A stretch of DNA of 41,550 nt from Saccoglossus kowalevskii (GCF_000003605.2 NW_003107096.1:111560-153109); one strand, 5' to 3'; shown: positions 10,332-21,083, counted from the first letter of the stretch. The notes: generated from the letters alone by a model not told the origin. Numbers and translations: made by a program.

Positions 10332-11982
10332 TGATCAAAAATTTTGAAATCCATATCATGCATCTTTTTCTTATACATTTATAAAAGGTATCCACATTAT
10401 TTTGTTGCCTTTTGCTAACAAATTAGTAAAGTGTTTCATTTATAATGATTAGGCTTCATGCACAAATCTCCAGGTTAATGCAGTTGCTAGTAAAACTATT
10501 AAGCTTTCATTGAAAACTTTAAAAGCTCAGGGAGCAATGATACTGAAATATTTAATGATTCACTGTATTAGAAACGTGGTCCGTGGTACTTCACTGTTAT
10601 CTGCCTGGTCTATTCACCAGTCGGACATTGTCACATACTCGCTGCAAGGAACATGTTTTGGTAAAGTTCGCAAGTTAAGCCAACAACAATATCCGGTCAG
10701 TAGTTGTGTTGCTTTCATAGCTAACCACAATCAGTATATATATATATATATAATCAGTGGATTATTGTCGTTCATCTTACAGTGTATTTGTTTAAGAATG
10801 ATTATGCAGGGTTATTTATACATAACTCATAAGCATGAATAGAAACCAACCATATTCACACTATGGCATATAATAGATAATATTTAGTAGTCATTAAGTA
10901 GCTATTCAAAATAACTAGGCGTATCAAACAAAGCATTTAATAAAATATAGATTATAATCTCAATAAAGCAGAAACCAACGTCCTAATCGTAATGTATGAT
11001 ATTAAGACTTGATTAGTGTAACAGTTCTGTGTTTCAATATCTTGAATTTATTGCAATTTATTCATTTGCTAGAACAATGCTTATTTCCTTGACTCAATAT
11101 TGCAATGCATTAGCTAAATATAATTGTTACACAAAGTTCACACAATGCAATGGATATTGACTAATAACGCTATTACTTCTGGCTGGACAATTTATGAATA
11201 ATTTGTTGAATAAGATACAAATCGGATGGTAAGATTATTTTTTTTCAGATCAAATTACATTGCATCGTGCAATTGTATGTTTCAGAAATAAGATTGTGTT
11301 TTTTTATGAATAATTCTTATAATAGCAGAACATTTTCGATAAAAATGTATTCTGAATACTGCTAAAAGCATTCAATAAGCTGAAAATGAATGTGTGATTG
11401 AACAAGAATATACTATGCAAGCTAGATACTGCAAAAAACATCCCACATATTCAGACTTTTCACCACATGTAAATTTAATCGCTAGAACACAGGCCACTTT
11501 TCCTTACATGATCTTATACCATTCACAACACGTATTTCGAATCAACAACAATTGAATGTAGTTTTGTATACATTGCATATGCTTTGAAATGATTAGGCGC
11601 TTGACTTGGTTAATGAAGGTTCTGCACCAGAAGGCTATGTAAGAAAACACTGTATTTCATCTCACAAGTCTAGTCAGCTGGAAGCGATATGATCAGTTTG
11701 GTATAAGGTTTCAGACTATTTGCCGGATTGAAATAAACACATCCGTTAGTAAAAAGCTCTTGTTTGTTCAATTCAGAAGAGGAATACAAAGCAGTCTCGC
11801 AGGATAAAACACGTGAATATGAATTGAACAAATATCGAATATCCAATTATATCTGAATTCTAGCAGAAAAACTAATTGTTCATTATTATTGAACAGTAAC
11901 GATGCAATGACGTAAAACGAATAATAGAAAAATAGATCAGAAATTCCCTATACCAATAATATTTTTTTCGTTATTTGATGAG
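10332..11982. repeat. Tandem segmental duplication, copy 1 (~1.65 kb)
   Basis: The unit runs from a TGATCAAA at 10332 to the same octamer at 11983. Ordered anchors recur in copy 2: CACAAATCT (10461 and 12122), TATCTGCCTGG (about 10598 and 12246), ATAACGCTATTA (about 11164 and 13431), and the 100-bp block at 11567 and 15139. Divergence over most of the alignment is substantial, with many substitutions and small indels, so the duplication is old. A TA microsatellite (about 10737-10752) is private to this copy. No gene was recognised in the unit; the 110-codon frame at 10510-10842 is not preserved in copy 2. Confidence 0.75.
11567..11666. other. 100-bp block identical to 15139-15238 (copy 1)
   Basis: From TATACATTGCATATGC to TTTCATCTCACA, all 100 bases match the copy-2 block. 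Similarity stays high (roughly 90%) to about 11750, then falls to the background of the duplication. It contains no convincing ORF: the best frame has 13 codons from ATG to TAA (MIRRLTW...). A short hairpin TTCTG-CAC-CAGAA sits near its centre. Confidence 0.7.
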
Positions 11983-13060
11983 TGATCAAAGTATGTATCT
12001 ATATCATGCAATCACACATGTTCCTTTTATACATCGGATATTTATGGCTACAGGGTATCCAAACTTGCTCGTCCTCAGCCATCCAATTAGGAAAGTATTT
12101 CTATCATGATTAGACTACATGCACAAATCTACATGTTAGTGTAGTTTCCAGTTTCAACTATTTAAACTTAAACTTTAAAAGCTTTGAAATGATGCTGAAA
12201 GACTTAACATTTGTATTAGAAATATGGTCAGTGGTCCTTCACTGGTATCTGCCTGGCTTATTCACCAGTTGGCCACTACTTACCCCCCCCCCCCCATCAC
12301 TGCCAAGTAATCGCTGCAAGCAGCATGGTTGGTGAAATTCTCAAGGCAAGCCAACAAAAATATATCTTGGAAGCATTTCTGTTGCCCTTGTAATTTCACC
12401 CCAATCTGTGTTTTTAGTTGATTATTAACATTCCACTTAAAGTAAATTAATTTAACAATGATTATGCAGAGTTATTTAAACGTAACACCTAAGCATAAAT
12501 AGAAATTTACAGTATGACATATAATAGGTAATATTTGGAAATCATTGCCTTAAGAACTATTAAAAAAAAGGCGTTTCAAACAATGTCTCTGTTTTGATAT
12601 CATTTAAAAAATATAACAGATAATCTCAATAAAGCAGAAACCAACTCCCTAATCGTAATATGTGATCAAAAAACTGTATTATTTTAAACAGTTCAGTGTT
12701 ATAATATCTAGAATTTATCATTATTTATTTATCTTGAACTGGATAATTCACATAAACACTTATATGCATATAGATTTGCCTACATTACATTTCAAAATAA
12801 CTTCCCATTATTGAAACCAATTGCCACGCATCAAATATATATATTTCGATTTTGATATATATAGTTTGTATACATATATTGTATATTTGCAAGACAACTG
12901 TGATTTAGGGGAAAAGCTAGTTTAAAAATAGATTTGACAAATGATTTACATTACAAATGCTTAAATACTCAAAAAAGTATAATATATTGATGCTACACAT
13001 GTATTCTATTTTTCAAAACTATGTTTTTTCTTCATTTAATATTGTAATGCACTATCTGAA

Positions 13061-13386
13061 TCCTCGGGCGCGGACATCCGGGCATATTCACCGCCTGGCA
13101 ACCCGCGGCGGTGAAAACAAAGGCCCAAAACTCGCAGAAAACCGTACTTCGGGATGACTGTTGAGACTCCTCTGAACAGTATAACAAGATTAGCCCTACG
13201 TGTGTAACATATATAAATTTGGTTGTTCGGGATTACTTCAAAGTTGAGTTGGTGTTGTTTTCTCGAATTTTCACCGGCTCGACCGGCGTTCCACAGCAGC
13301 GCGCACAGAGCCCATAGAAATGCATGTACAGTGGTGCGCGTCGTAGCAACGTGGAACGCCTTGTGACGTAGCACCGCCCCCGAGGA
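13061..13386. mobile_element. 326-bp non-autonomous TIR element (MITE-like)
   Basis: The left end TCCTCGGGCGCGG and the reverse complement of the right end, TCCTCGGGGGCGG, match at 12 of 13 positions. The interior is far more G+C-rich than its surroundings. Copy 1 of the duplication preserves the empty site: GCATTAGCTAAATATAATTG corresponds to the flanks GCACTATCTGAA and TACAATTG, so both boundaries are known closely. No clear target-site duplication was seen beyond one or two bases, so the superfamily is not assigned. It has no transposase frame; the ORFs crossing it extend into the flanks and are chance. Confidence 0.65.
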
Positions 13387-13752
13387 TACAATTGTTGCAC
13401 AAAGTTCCCACAATGCCTGGATATTGGTTAATAACGCTATTATTGCTGACTGGACAAATTATGAATCTGTTGAATAAGACCCATATCGCATGACAAGTTG
13501 TGTATTCTGCAAAATTACATTGCATTTTGCAATTGAATTTTTCAATTTTTTTTTGTGTGCTTTTATGACTAATTCGTATAATAGCAAAACGTTTTAGATA
13601 AAACATTGATATACACAGAATAATAATTATATTTGACATGATTCTCAAACATGCTAAAATCATCAAATTTTGATTGAAGAAATACATAATATGCAATGTA
13701 GATGCTGCGAATACTTTTTTTATTCAAACATTTTATTACATTTATATTTAAT

Positions 13753-15043
13753 AATAATAATATTAATAATAATAATAATAAACTTTATTTAAGAAAGATA
13801 AAGCACATGTTACGCCATAGGCTTATCGCACACATGGTCCTAAAAAATTAGTACTATATACAGAAATTAGTAATACATTTTTAAATAAAGAAGTACAGAA
13901 ATATAACATAACTCAATTTTTGACATGAACCATTTAATATAGGTACTTTTAAAAACTCCAATTGAGTCGCTATCACGAATTGATAGAGGTATTTTATTCC
14001 AAAATTCAGCAGCCAAGAATTTGGAAGCTATCTGAATATACTTTAATAATTTTACCAGGAGCCAAGTATAACTTGGAACTGTCTGAATTTCTGGTAGTCC
14101 TAGTGCTGAATTCTCTGACCAATTTAAACATTTGTCTCATATAAGTTGGAGCAAGATTATTTAATAGTTTATAGACCATAATAGAACGCCGGTAATCAAC
14201 CCTATCCATCACAGTCATCCATCTAAATTTCTGAAATTATAAACAGCGATGGGCCTAGTATTGATCCTTGTGGCACACCCGTGGTGAAGGAAGAGACTCA
14301 GATTTAAATTTAAATTTAACATATTGTGACATGTCCGTTAAATAGGATTTGAACCACTGTAGTGATTGGTCACTTAATCTATACAAAGATAATCTGTGTA
14401 ATAAAAGATCATGATTGATCATGTCAAAGGTCTTGCATAAGTCAAGAAGGAGCAATCCTGCCAGGTCACCCTTGTCCATATTGGTAGCCCATTTGGATGC
14501 CATCTTAGCAAGGACGGTCACACATGAGCGAAACTTCCTGAAACCTGATTGAGCCAAATGTAACAGGTTATAGTTAGTTAAGAAATTATACAATTGGTTG
14601 TGTACATGTTACTCCAGTATTTTAGAATGTTCACATAAAATGCTGATAGGTCTGTAATTAGACTTTACATTACAGGGGCCACTCTTGAAAATAGGGCTGA
14701 TTCTACCCTTTTCCATTGGTTTGGAAATCCTTTAGTAGTAATACTTAGATTGATACACCATCAGCAATTGAGGGTGCAGCAATCCTGAGTATCTAGGAAG
14801 ACAAACCATCTGGTCCTATAGATTTTCCAGGATCTAAGTCATGTAAAGCGTTCAGAAAAATTCTTGTGTGATTTGGGGAATGGTAAAAGTATCAGAATTG
14901 AGAACTTCAGATGTAACAAAATTTGTCAACTTTTCGAAATCAAGTTGAGATGGGTTGACTTCCGTGAGATATTCAGATATATTGCTAATGTAATTGTTGA
15001 AACACATGGCAATTTCAAGACTGCCTCCCCATCTTTAAGATTG
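13753..15043 (-). mobile_element. 5'-truncated, internally deleted CR1/L2-like non-LTR retrotransposon
   Basis: Read on the minus strand from 15043, the element starts in the linker before reverse transcriptase. It passes through a diverged ISPIFKSGP, then NYRPISIL, then SGFRKFRSC (14593-14500). RT motif A reads LLLLDLCKTFDMINHD (about 14411-14460), followed by WFKSYLTD. A one-base frame change precedes GVPQGSILGP (about 14240-14280). The catalytic FADD region is absent. The sequence passes almost directly to the C-terminal block (YKLLNNLAPTY, TRTTRN, 14006-14218). The 3' tail is a (TTA/ATT)n run (13753-13790), as in CR1/L2 elements. Target duplications TATTTAAT flank it at 13745-13752 and 15044-15051. 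Stops and shifts make it dead. Confidence 0.85.
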
Positions 15044-15138
15044 TATTTAATCACTGGAGCACATGCCACTTCACCTCACATGTTCTTGTACCATGCATAA
15101 CACGAACATCAAATCAACAACAATTGAAAGTAGTTGTC

Positions 15139-15238
15139 TATACATTGCATATGCTTTGAAATGATTAGGCGCTTGACTTGGTTAATGAAGGTTCTGCACC
15201 AGAAGGCTATGTAAGAAAACACTGTATTTCATCTCACA
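15139..15238. other. 100-bp block identical to 11567-11666 (copy 2)
   Basis: This is the second member of the identical pair. Its left boundary lies 88 bp right of the retrotransposon's target duplication. The sequence between them is homologous to copy 1 but clearly diverged, so the perfect identity is a local property of this block. Confidence 0.7.
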
Positions 15239-15583
15239 CGTCTAGCCAGCTGAAAGGAATATGATCAGTTTAGTATAAGGTTTCAGACTATTTGCCAGGT
15301 TGAAATAAACACACCAGTTTGCGAACAACGCTGTTTATTTTCAATTCAGAAGTGGCATACAAAGCAGTCTTGTAGGAAAAACATGATATGAAATGCACAA
15401 ATATCGAATATCCAATTATATCCGAATTATAGCAGAAAACACTAAATGTCCATCTGTTATGAATTTAATGACGTAAAAAGTGGAGAATAGAGACAGACAG
15501 CTTCCAGAAGTAGATCTGAAATTTCATATAACATAAATAATGTTTTCGTTATTTGATGATTGATCAAAGCATACTATTGCAGA

Positions 15584-15616
15584 GCGCGGGAGATATCAAA
15601 GTGTGTATTTTGGCGC
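15584..15616. promoter_or_regulatory. Two E2F-like sites
   Basis: GCGCGGGA (15584-15591) and TTTGGCGC (15609-15616) lie 17 bp apart, just right of the tandem duplication. TTTGGCGC fits the TTTSSCGC E2F core exactly; the first site is a partial match. No exon could be tied to them. The minus-strand ATGGCGCC overlapping the second site is closed after seven codons. Confidence 0.22.
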
Positions 15617-16056
15617 CATATTTTCACGAGAGATACACTGCACCCTATTGCACACTATGGATCCATTGTATACATGTCAAGGGTGATAAATAGTACGGAT
15701 GTACGGATGTACATGACAGTTGAACTCGTGGTAAATATTCATCAAAGATAACATATTTATTCTTTAATTCTTAACCAAGGGAAAATAACACAATAAAACT
15801 TCTCTGCACAATAAAACAAATTAATTTGAAATAGGGTTGGACGATTCATATAACAGTAGACAACGAATTCATAACTCTAGGTGATGCTTATTGTAACTGA
15901 ATAAGTAAAAAGCCTGTCAACGTAATTCCTGTTGGCATTTCGACATTGCCTACAGTATTTAGTGAAATATCAGCTATTATTATACATCTGTCACCGTAAC
16001 GTCATAAGTTACAGCGTGCCGTAATTTCACAGTATTTTACGGGTATTTTCACCCTA

Positions 16057-16087
16057 CCATATAAGGAAATAGGAATTCCAAATATGG
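16057..16087. promoter_or_regulatory. Paired perfect CArG boxes (SRF-type)
   Basis: CCATATAAGG (16057-16066) and CCAAATATGG (16078-16087) both fit CC(A/T)6GG exactly. They lie 21 bp centre to centre, about two helical turns. On the plus strand a TISU-like AACATGGCTGCC follows at 16121-16132, but its ATG frame stops after six codons and no convincing donor follows. CArG pairs mark SRF targets such as actin, muscle and immediate-early genes. No such gene is visible here, so this is either an upstream element or an enhancer. Confidence 0.5.
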
Positions 16088-16251
16088 AATGATTACGCGC
16101 GTAAGCGTCCTCTAATAATAACATGGCTGCCAATATGGTTTGACCAGACTCTACACAAGAAGTTCGCTGATTCATTTCCAAACATTTTGGATTTCGGCAT
16201 TCCCATGATGTATCCTTGGAAGGAAAAGATAAATACTGATAAGGTTAGTAC

Positions 16252-16361
16252 GAGGATACCTCAAAGTATGCACTCAGGCAGTACGCCATCGCATTGACCC
16301 CCACTGCGCGTCAGTCGATAATTCCTCTGTACTGTCTTTGTGCATACTTTGAGGTATCCTC
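16252..16361. repeat. 110-bp hairpin element with 22-bp perfect terminal inverted repeats
   Basis: The 22 bases at 16252-16273 (GAGGATACCTCAAAGTATGC then AC) are exactly reverse-complemented at 16340-16361. Pairing continues inward with mismatches through CAGTAC, giving arms of about 34 bp around a ~40-bp loop. It resembles a miniature foldback element. The flanks show no certain target duplication. A structured transcript is an alternative. Confidence 0.75.
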
Positions 16362-16751
16362 ATAACGCGTTAATTCATTGACTCTCAATATTCACGTAGA
16401 CGTGGCTCAAATTTACATGTAAATCGACCTCAAAACTTAAAGAACTTGTTCAGGAAAATGAAAGAATATGATTATGTGAAGTCATGAAATTTATTTAATT
16501 TATGGGTGTGTACTTATTAATGTTATTACCACTATACACCACGCTATATTATAATGTACTTCAGATATTAAGGTTTCTTTGGTCATCAATTCCATGCCTA
16601 TCAATCAAATCAATTAACTATTTATTATACCGAAAAATGTACATTTGTAATTTCCAAAACAAAGAATCAAGTAAAATAGGAATCATAAATAGCTGTGAGA
16701 TAATCTAATCAATGCTTCCAGAAATAAATAAATTTCATTAATCTAAATCTG

Positions 16752-18195
16752 TATATATAAATAATAATAATATAAAATACATAGCGGTAGCTGGTTCCAG
16801 AGCTTGGTAGTGCCAGTATTTGTAATGGAATGTTGGCTTGCATTACTACGGTACTTTAGTTTGAAATCTACCATAAGTTTTGGATACAAGCTGAAAGTGA
16901 AATAGAATTAGCAAAATGTCCATGAAGGCTCTCAAAGACGAGAAGGGATAATTGTATCTGGTAATGTTTGTATATGTCAAGTATATTACAGCTATTGAAC
17001 AATGGACATGTATGTGGAAATGAGGTGAACCAATTCAATTCTTTTTAGTTTGTATTGAATGTAAATGAGTTTTGCAGGTTCCTCCAGGTTTACAGCATAT
17101 ATGAAATATGTTGCAAAATAAATGAATTACACTAATAATAAAATTAATCTTGGAACAAATTTTCCTAATTTATAAATGATATCTGCTTTGACACTTATTT
17201 TGCTCATCACATGAATAATATGTTTTTTTTTCCAATTCAAATTGCGGACCTGTAGCACACCAAAATGTGTAGTACTCTCTCACTCACTAATAATTATCTT
17301 TTTTAATTGTCAAACTTTCAAAAGTCGTTACTTTTTGTATTTTTATAGTTAAATAAAATATATTCAGTTTAACTTACATTAACATAATGTAGGGTAACAC
17401 TATTTCTGAATACGTAAATGCTAATGCGATCTCGTTAACATAAAGAAAAAAGTAGGACCAAGTACGGAGCTTTGGGGAACACCACATTTTGAATGATTGC
17501 CTGTGTCAAACGCTTTTCTAAAATCTAAAAACAATTCAAAGAACTGCATTCCCTTTATCAATTTCATTTAATACATTTTGTGCTAGAACCATAAAAGAGA
17601 ATGTTGTGCTCAGTTTTACTCTAAAGCCGTACTGTTTGGAATAAAATACATTGAATTTATTCAGATAAACAGGTAATTGTTTGTTGATTATTTTCGCGAA
17701 AAATTAACTTTGTTGGGGCAGGTCTATCATTACCAGGGTCAAAAGGAGTCTTTTTAAAGATAAGGGTAATCTTTGCTATTTTAAGAGCATTTGGAGACTG
17801 AAAAGAACGAAAGATTGACAATGTGAGATAGGGGCTTAGAGATATTCTCCGCGGCATGTACAAGGAGTTTAGCACTTATTTGATCATAGCTGCTTTTTTG
17901 TCATCTAACCTTGTCAATAAATCTGACACCTCATGAACTGCGGTACCATTCAAGCGACTTATTCCCACCATTATTAACATTTACCCACAATATGTCAGCA
18001 TAATGTACCTCAACATCAATCAAATTATGATTTTAATCAACCACCCCTTTGACGTGTTCTGCCTTTTGTTTCCAAAGAATAATTATATAGATTAAACACA
18101 TTTTGACTTGCAATGAATAAATTTAATTCATCAAAGTTTTTAGCACTGTAGAAATAAGTGTTGCAGCTGTCACAATTTGTGCCAAATACCTCACA
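16752..18195 (-). mobile_element. Decayed CR1/Jockey-group non-LTR retrotransposon with deletions
   Basis: On the minus strand an endonuclease-like remnant (GRTRQRGG, then VHYADILWVNV) lies at about 18195-17985. Most of the endonuclease is missing. The RT then follows: VSDLLTRLDDKKA, LKIAKITLIFKK (about 17790-17750), YGFRVKLSTT (about 17635-17601), and motif A FLDFRKAFDT (17531-17502) in another frame. GVPQSSVLGP (17483-17451) follows only about six codons after motif A, so roughly 50 residues between them are deleted. The FADD region is absent too. The C-terminal block (VFESLHGHFANSIS, TKLWNQLP near 16806-16788) survives. The 3' end is an ATT-rich tail at about 16752-16775. It is unlike the 13753-15043 copy in sequence, so it belongs to a separate family. 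Confidence 0.8.
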
Positions 18196-19383
18196 ACTTG
18201 TACTAATTATAATCATAGAAATTTACAACTTCTGAATCAATTGATAATACAGAAAGTATTAATAACGAATTACCATATAATATGAAATTATAATATGGAA
18301 GTTGAAAGAAAATTAAATGTGGTTTTTTTCTGTATCACGCCTAGTGTGTATTATGATGGACATTGCCGTTCTATATATATAATCCAGTCATTCTGATAGT
18401 GTGCTTCATTTCTATCGCGATTGGCCCTTGCTAACATCTGATGTGTCGACGATTTTTTCCTGGCTGCAAAGCGAATAAATATTGATCTCGGATGGTTGGA
18501 TTCATTATTGTTGTTTTAAATCACCACCACCATTTTAATGGTTGACTAAGAATCATGAAAGTTTACAGAGAATATCAATGTGCATAGTTACGTTGGGACT
18601 CTGTGTGTTTGTTCTTCAATCCATGATAGAACATTTAATTAAATCTTCATGTTATTTTACAAATGGTGTCTGTTTTCTGCTGCTGCTACAAATGCGATTC
18701 AATCTTAGTCTAATTATTTTTTACGAAATGAAAGTTTAAAAGCTTAGGTATCTGAATGATATTTGATGTTATCTTGTAGAATGTGCACCTGATTGATACT
18801 GTACTCCAAGATGTAATGTTAATTTTACGCATGATGACGAAGTGAGTCACGCTGGGAAAGCAACGCTCAGTGATACAAAAGGTCAAAGGCATTTTTGATA
18901 TGTTGCTATGAATATATATATAGATTTAACCTATTCGACCTGTGTCTTTTGTAATAGCTTCCTGTCAGGATTAACCTTTCACGGATTGCTGTTTGATATT
19001 CATAGTCACTCCTGCACTCATTTGATCAACTTATTAAATGATCATCACTTATTATTGCTTGTTTGGTTCCGGGGGGGGGGGTTCTCTGAAAAAAATATGG
19101 TACGCAAGCTGAAGTAAAAAAAAAAAAAAAACGCGTGAAAGGGGTGTTATTTAGTTATTTGACGCATATACGCGTGTATTGGATGTATATAGTAATAAAG
19201 TGTCAAAAAAAGGAATCTCATGAATTTATGTTACCTCAACTTGGAAACAGTCTGATTTTGATTTTAGTATATATATAGGGTATCTATTAAGTTTCTTCGT
19301 ATATGTGATTCCACTGTCCGTTCAACTTGGGTTATAGCTAGAAACATAAACTGTCTTTCTAAAAAAAATTATGAAATATCAAC
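18196..19383. other. No gene recognised; contains an 11-G run
   Basis: A+T-rich sequence with a G run at 19071-19081 and an A run just after. Short frames here lack motifs. Confidence 0.4.
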
Positions 19384-19563
19384 ATGAATGCTTCTGGAAC
19401 TGATCCATTTCGCCATGGTCAAAACATCACCATTGTGTCTGCAGGATCACTGTCTGTGCAGATCGTGCTAACCAATGCTATTCCATCACCTCGATCTAGC
19501 TCATATCATGCAGTAATACAATTGTTTAATGGTCTTCTTAGCGAGACTAATAACGACATATGA
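19384..19563 (+). CDS. Unassigned 59-codon ORF with gene-like composition
   Basis: ATG at 19384 opens a 59-codon frame (MNASGTDPFRHGQNITIVSA and on) ending in TGA. A stop (TGA) lies in frame just upstream. The DNA is visibly richer in G+C than its flanks and the peptide is mixed, not Ile/Lys/Asn-biased. It has two N-glycosylation sequons near the start (N2, N14) but no clear signal peptide or membrane span. No family was recognised and no splice site was found that would extend it. A transposon relic is an alternative. Confidence 0.15.
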   Translation: MNASGTDPFRHGQNITIVSAGSLSVQIVLTNAIPSPRSSSYHAVIQLFNGLLSETNNDI

Positions 19564-21065
19564 GCTACAACGTTTCTTGTCCAAGTGGGCATCTAATATA
19601 TTACTCAATCACAGCTCCAAGAGTGGGTTCACTATGCTAGTATTATTGGGATCCCCGATCAGTAAACTAGATGTGTATGTAATTATCTTGCGCTCGCTGT
19701 AAAACGTCTGTGACGACAAAAAAATTGCATGGAGGGGGGGGGGGGCTCACCAACCTCGCGCCTAAGGCGCGACCTAACTATCTTATTATGGGTCTGGGGA
19801 ATGCCTGCTTTACGAATTTTGAAATCTAGACCTCTGAAACGCTATTTCATGCATTTTAACGGACAAATTTTGCTGATAAAAAGAATTTCAGCGTGATTTT
19901 GGATGCCCCCCAATACCCCCCCCCCCTTCCTGTGCCGCCACTGCGCCATAAGTCAGAACTTTTTGAATTGGCCTCCCTGTTTTACTACTTATTATGTACT
20001 ATTTTTACTGAATTCTTTTACTCTGTACCCAGAAAACTTTAATTCGTCGGGGGTGTGCTGTAGCCTTTCTCCAATGGGTATCAACACTTGACGTGTTACC
20101 ACTATTTTCACTGATTTTGAAATAGTAGAAACTTACCAACGGGTTTGGGAGACACTTGACGGGTCTGTAAAATTTTCGAAGTTGAAGTTATTTTTTTCCC
20201 ATTTTCAGGTATGTAAGGTGTTGTGGTTTTGCCCTATAGATATAATGTGTGGTTTGTGGCAATAATAGGTATATTTTACCACGATTTTAAACTAGTCTAA
20301 TATGTATGTGCTTGTGTTGTGTTGTGTTCAGTTAACAATTTGTGTATTCACTGTGTGATTCCAAAATAAAATATACTATACTATACTTCGTAGTACGGGT
20401 TGAGGATTTCCTGTAAATTTGTTTCATTGGTGATTCACCTGCATTTCTACGATTTGGGTTTTGGTTTGCAGTGATTATGCATGAAACTACACTACAAACC
20501 GCACAGTTCGAGCGCCAGTCTGAATATAACATTGCACGCACTGCTTATCGTGGAAACATTCATAATATTATTATATTACACTAATTACACTGTGAACACC
20601 AATTATGACTGACCACACGTGGCCGTTTCGCTTCGGCCAGGTGATACTGGTAGTAATAAAATGACTAAATCAGTGTGTTGTCCTAAATTGCAAAAAAGCA
20701 CTCTCAGTCATACATTATCTTGGTCGTTTCGTAGACAAACTTGTATTTTAAATTTTTGTGCAAGAACGACATTCTTTCTGTATGCCATGATCGTATATAT
20801 ATAAACGTATTCAAGCAGACTGTGTGTGCCATAAACTGTACAAAAAACATCAGTGCATTCTTTCCATACACTGACGTGCTTCGCATAATCCATGCTTGTG
20901 TTTCTCATCAAAACAGTTAAATTGTTGTAAACAGTTTTCTGACTGTTCAGTCTATGTGCTTTCATGTTTTATGTAAATACAATAAAACACTAACAAAAAT
21001 ACACCCGAATTTGTTTTTCTTGAAATGAAACATACGCTGCATACAACCTAAAACTATAATCGGAC
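19564..21065. other. No gene recognised; G/C homopolymer tracts
   Basis: A 12-G run (19734-19745) and a C run of about 12 (about 19916-19927) occur. A small hairpin TCGCGCC-TAA-GGCGCGA lies at about 19757-19773, and TGGCCG...CGGCCA at about 20620-20640. No coding evidence was found. Confidence 0.4.
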
Positions 21066-21083
21066 CGCAATGCATCGTGGGTA
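21066..21083 (+). promoter_or_regulatory. ZNF143/Staf-like promoter site
   Basis: The minus-strand reading TACCCACGATGCATTGCG fits the Staf/ZNF143 consensus YWCCCRNMATSCMYYRCR at 17 of 18 positions. It lies 33 bp upstream of the TISU-type ATG at 21117, the same geometry as at 1269-1286 on the other strand. The orientation relative to transcription also matches: the consensus reads on the opposite strand here and on the same strand there, which ZNF143 sites tolerate. Confidence 0.5.

Larger units (their letters stand above)
11983..15568. repeat. Tandem segmental duplication, copy 2, enlarged by insertions
   Basis: This copy is collinear with copy 1 but about 1.93 kb longer. The 326-bp terminal-inverted-repeat element (13061-13386) and the CR1-like insertion with one target duplication (about 1.30 kb) account for most of the excess. 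About 0.28 kb near 12740-13020 has no obvious counterpart in copy 1. A 13-C run (12283-12295) is also private. It ends at the third TGATCAAA (15561-15568). Confidence 0.75.

Noticed and set aside
10510-10842. 110-codon plus-strand frame in copy 1 of the duplication
   Set aside because: The homologous stretch of copy 2 has indels and stops in that frame, and the frame crosses a TA microsatellite.
13036-13696. Two overlapping minus-strand frames of 125 and 141 codons
   Set aside because: They run across the boundaries of the 326-bp TIR element and into duplicated flank, and copy 1 does not preserve them.
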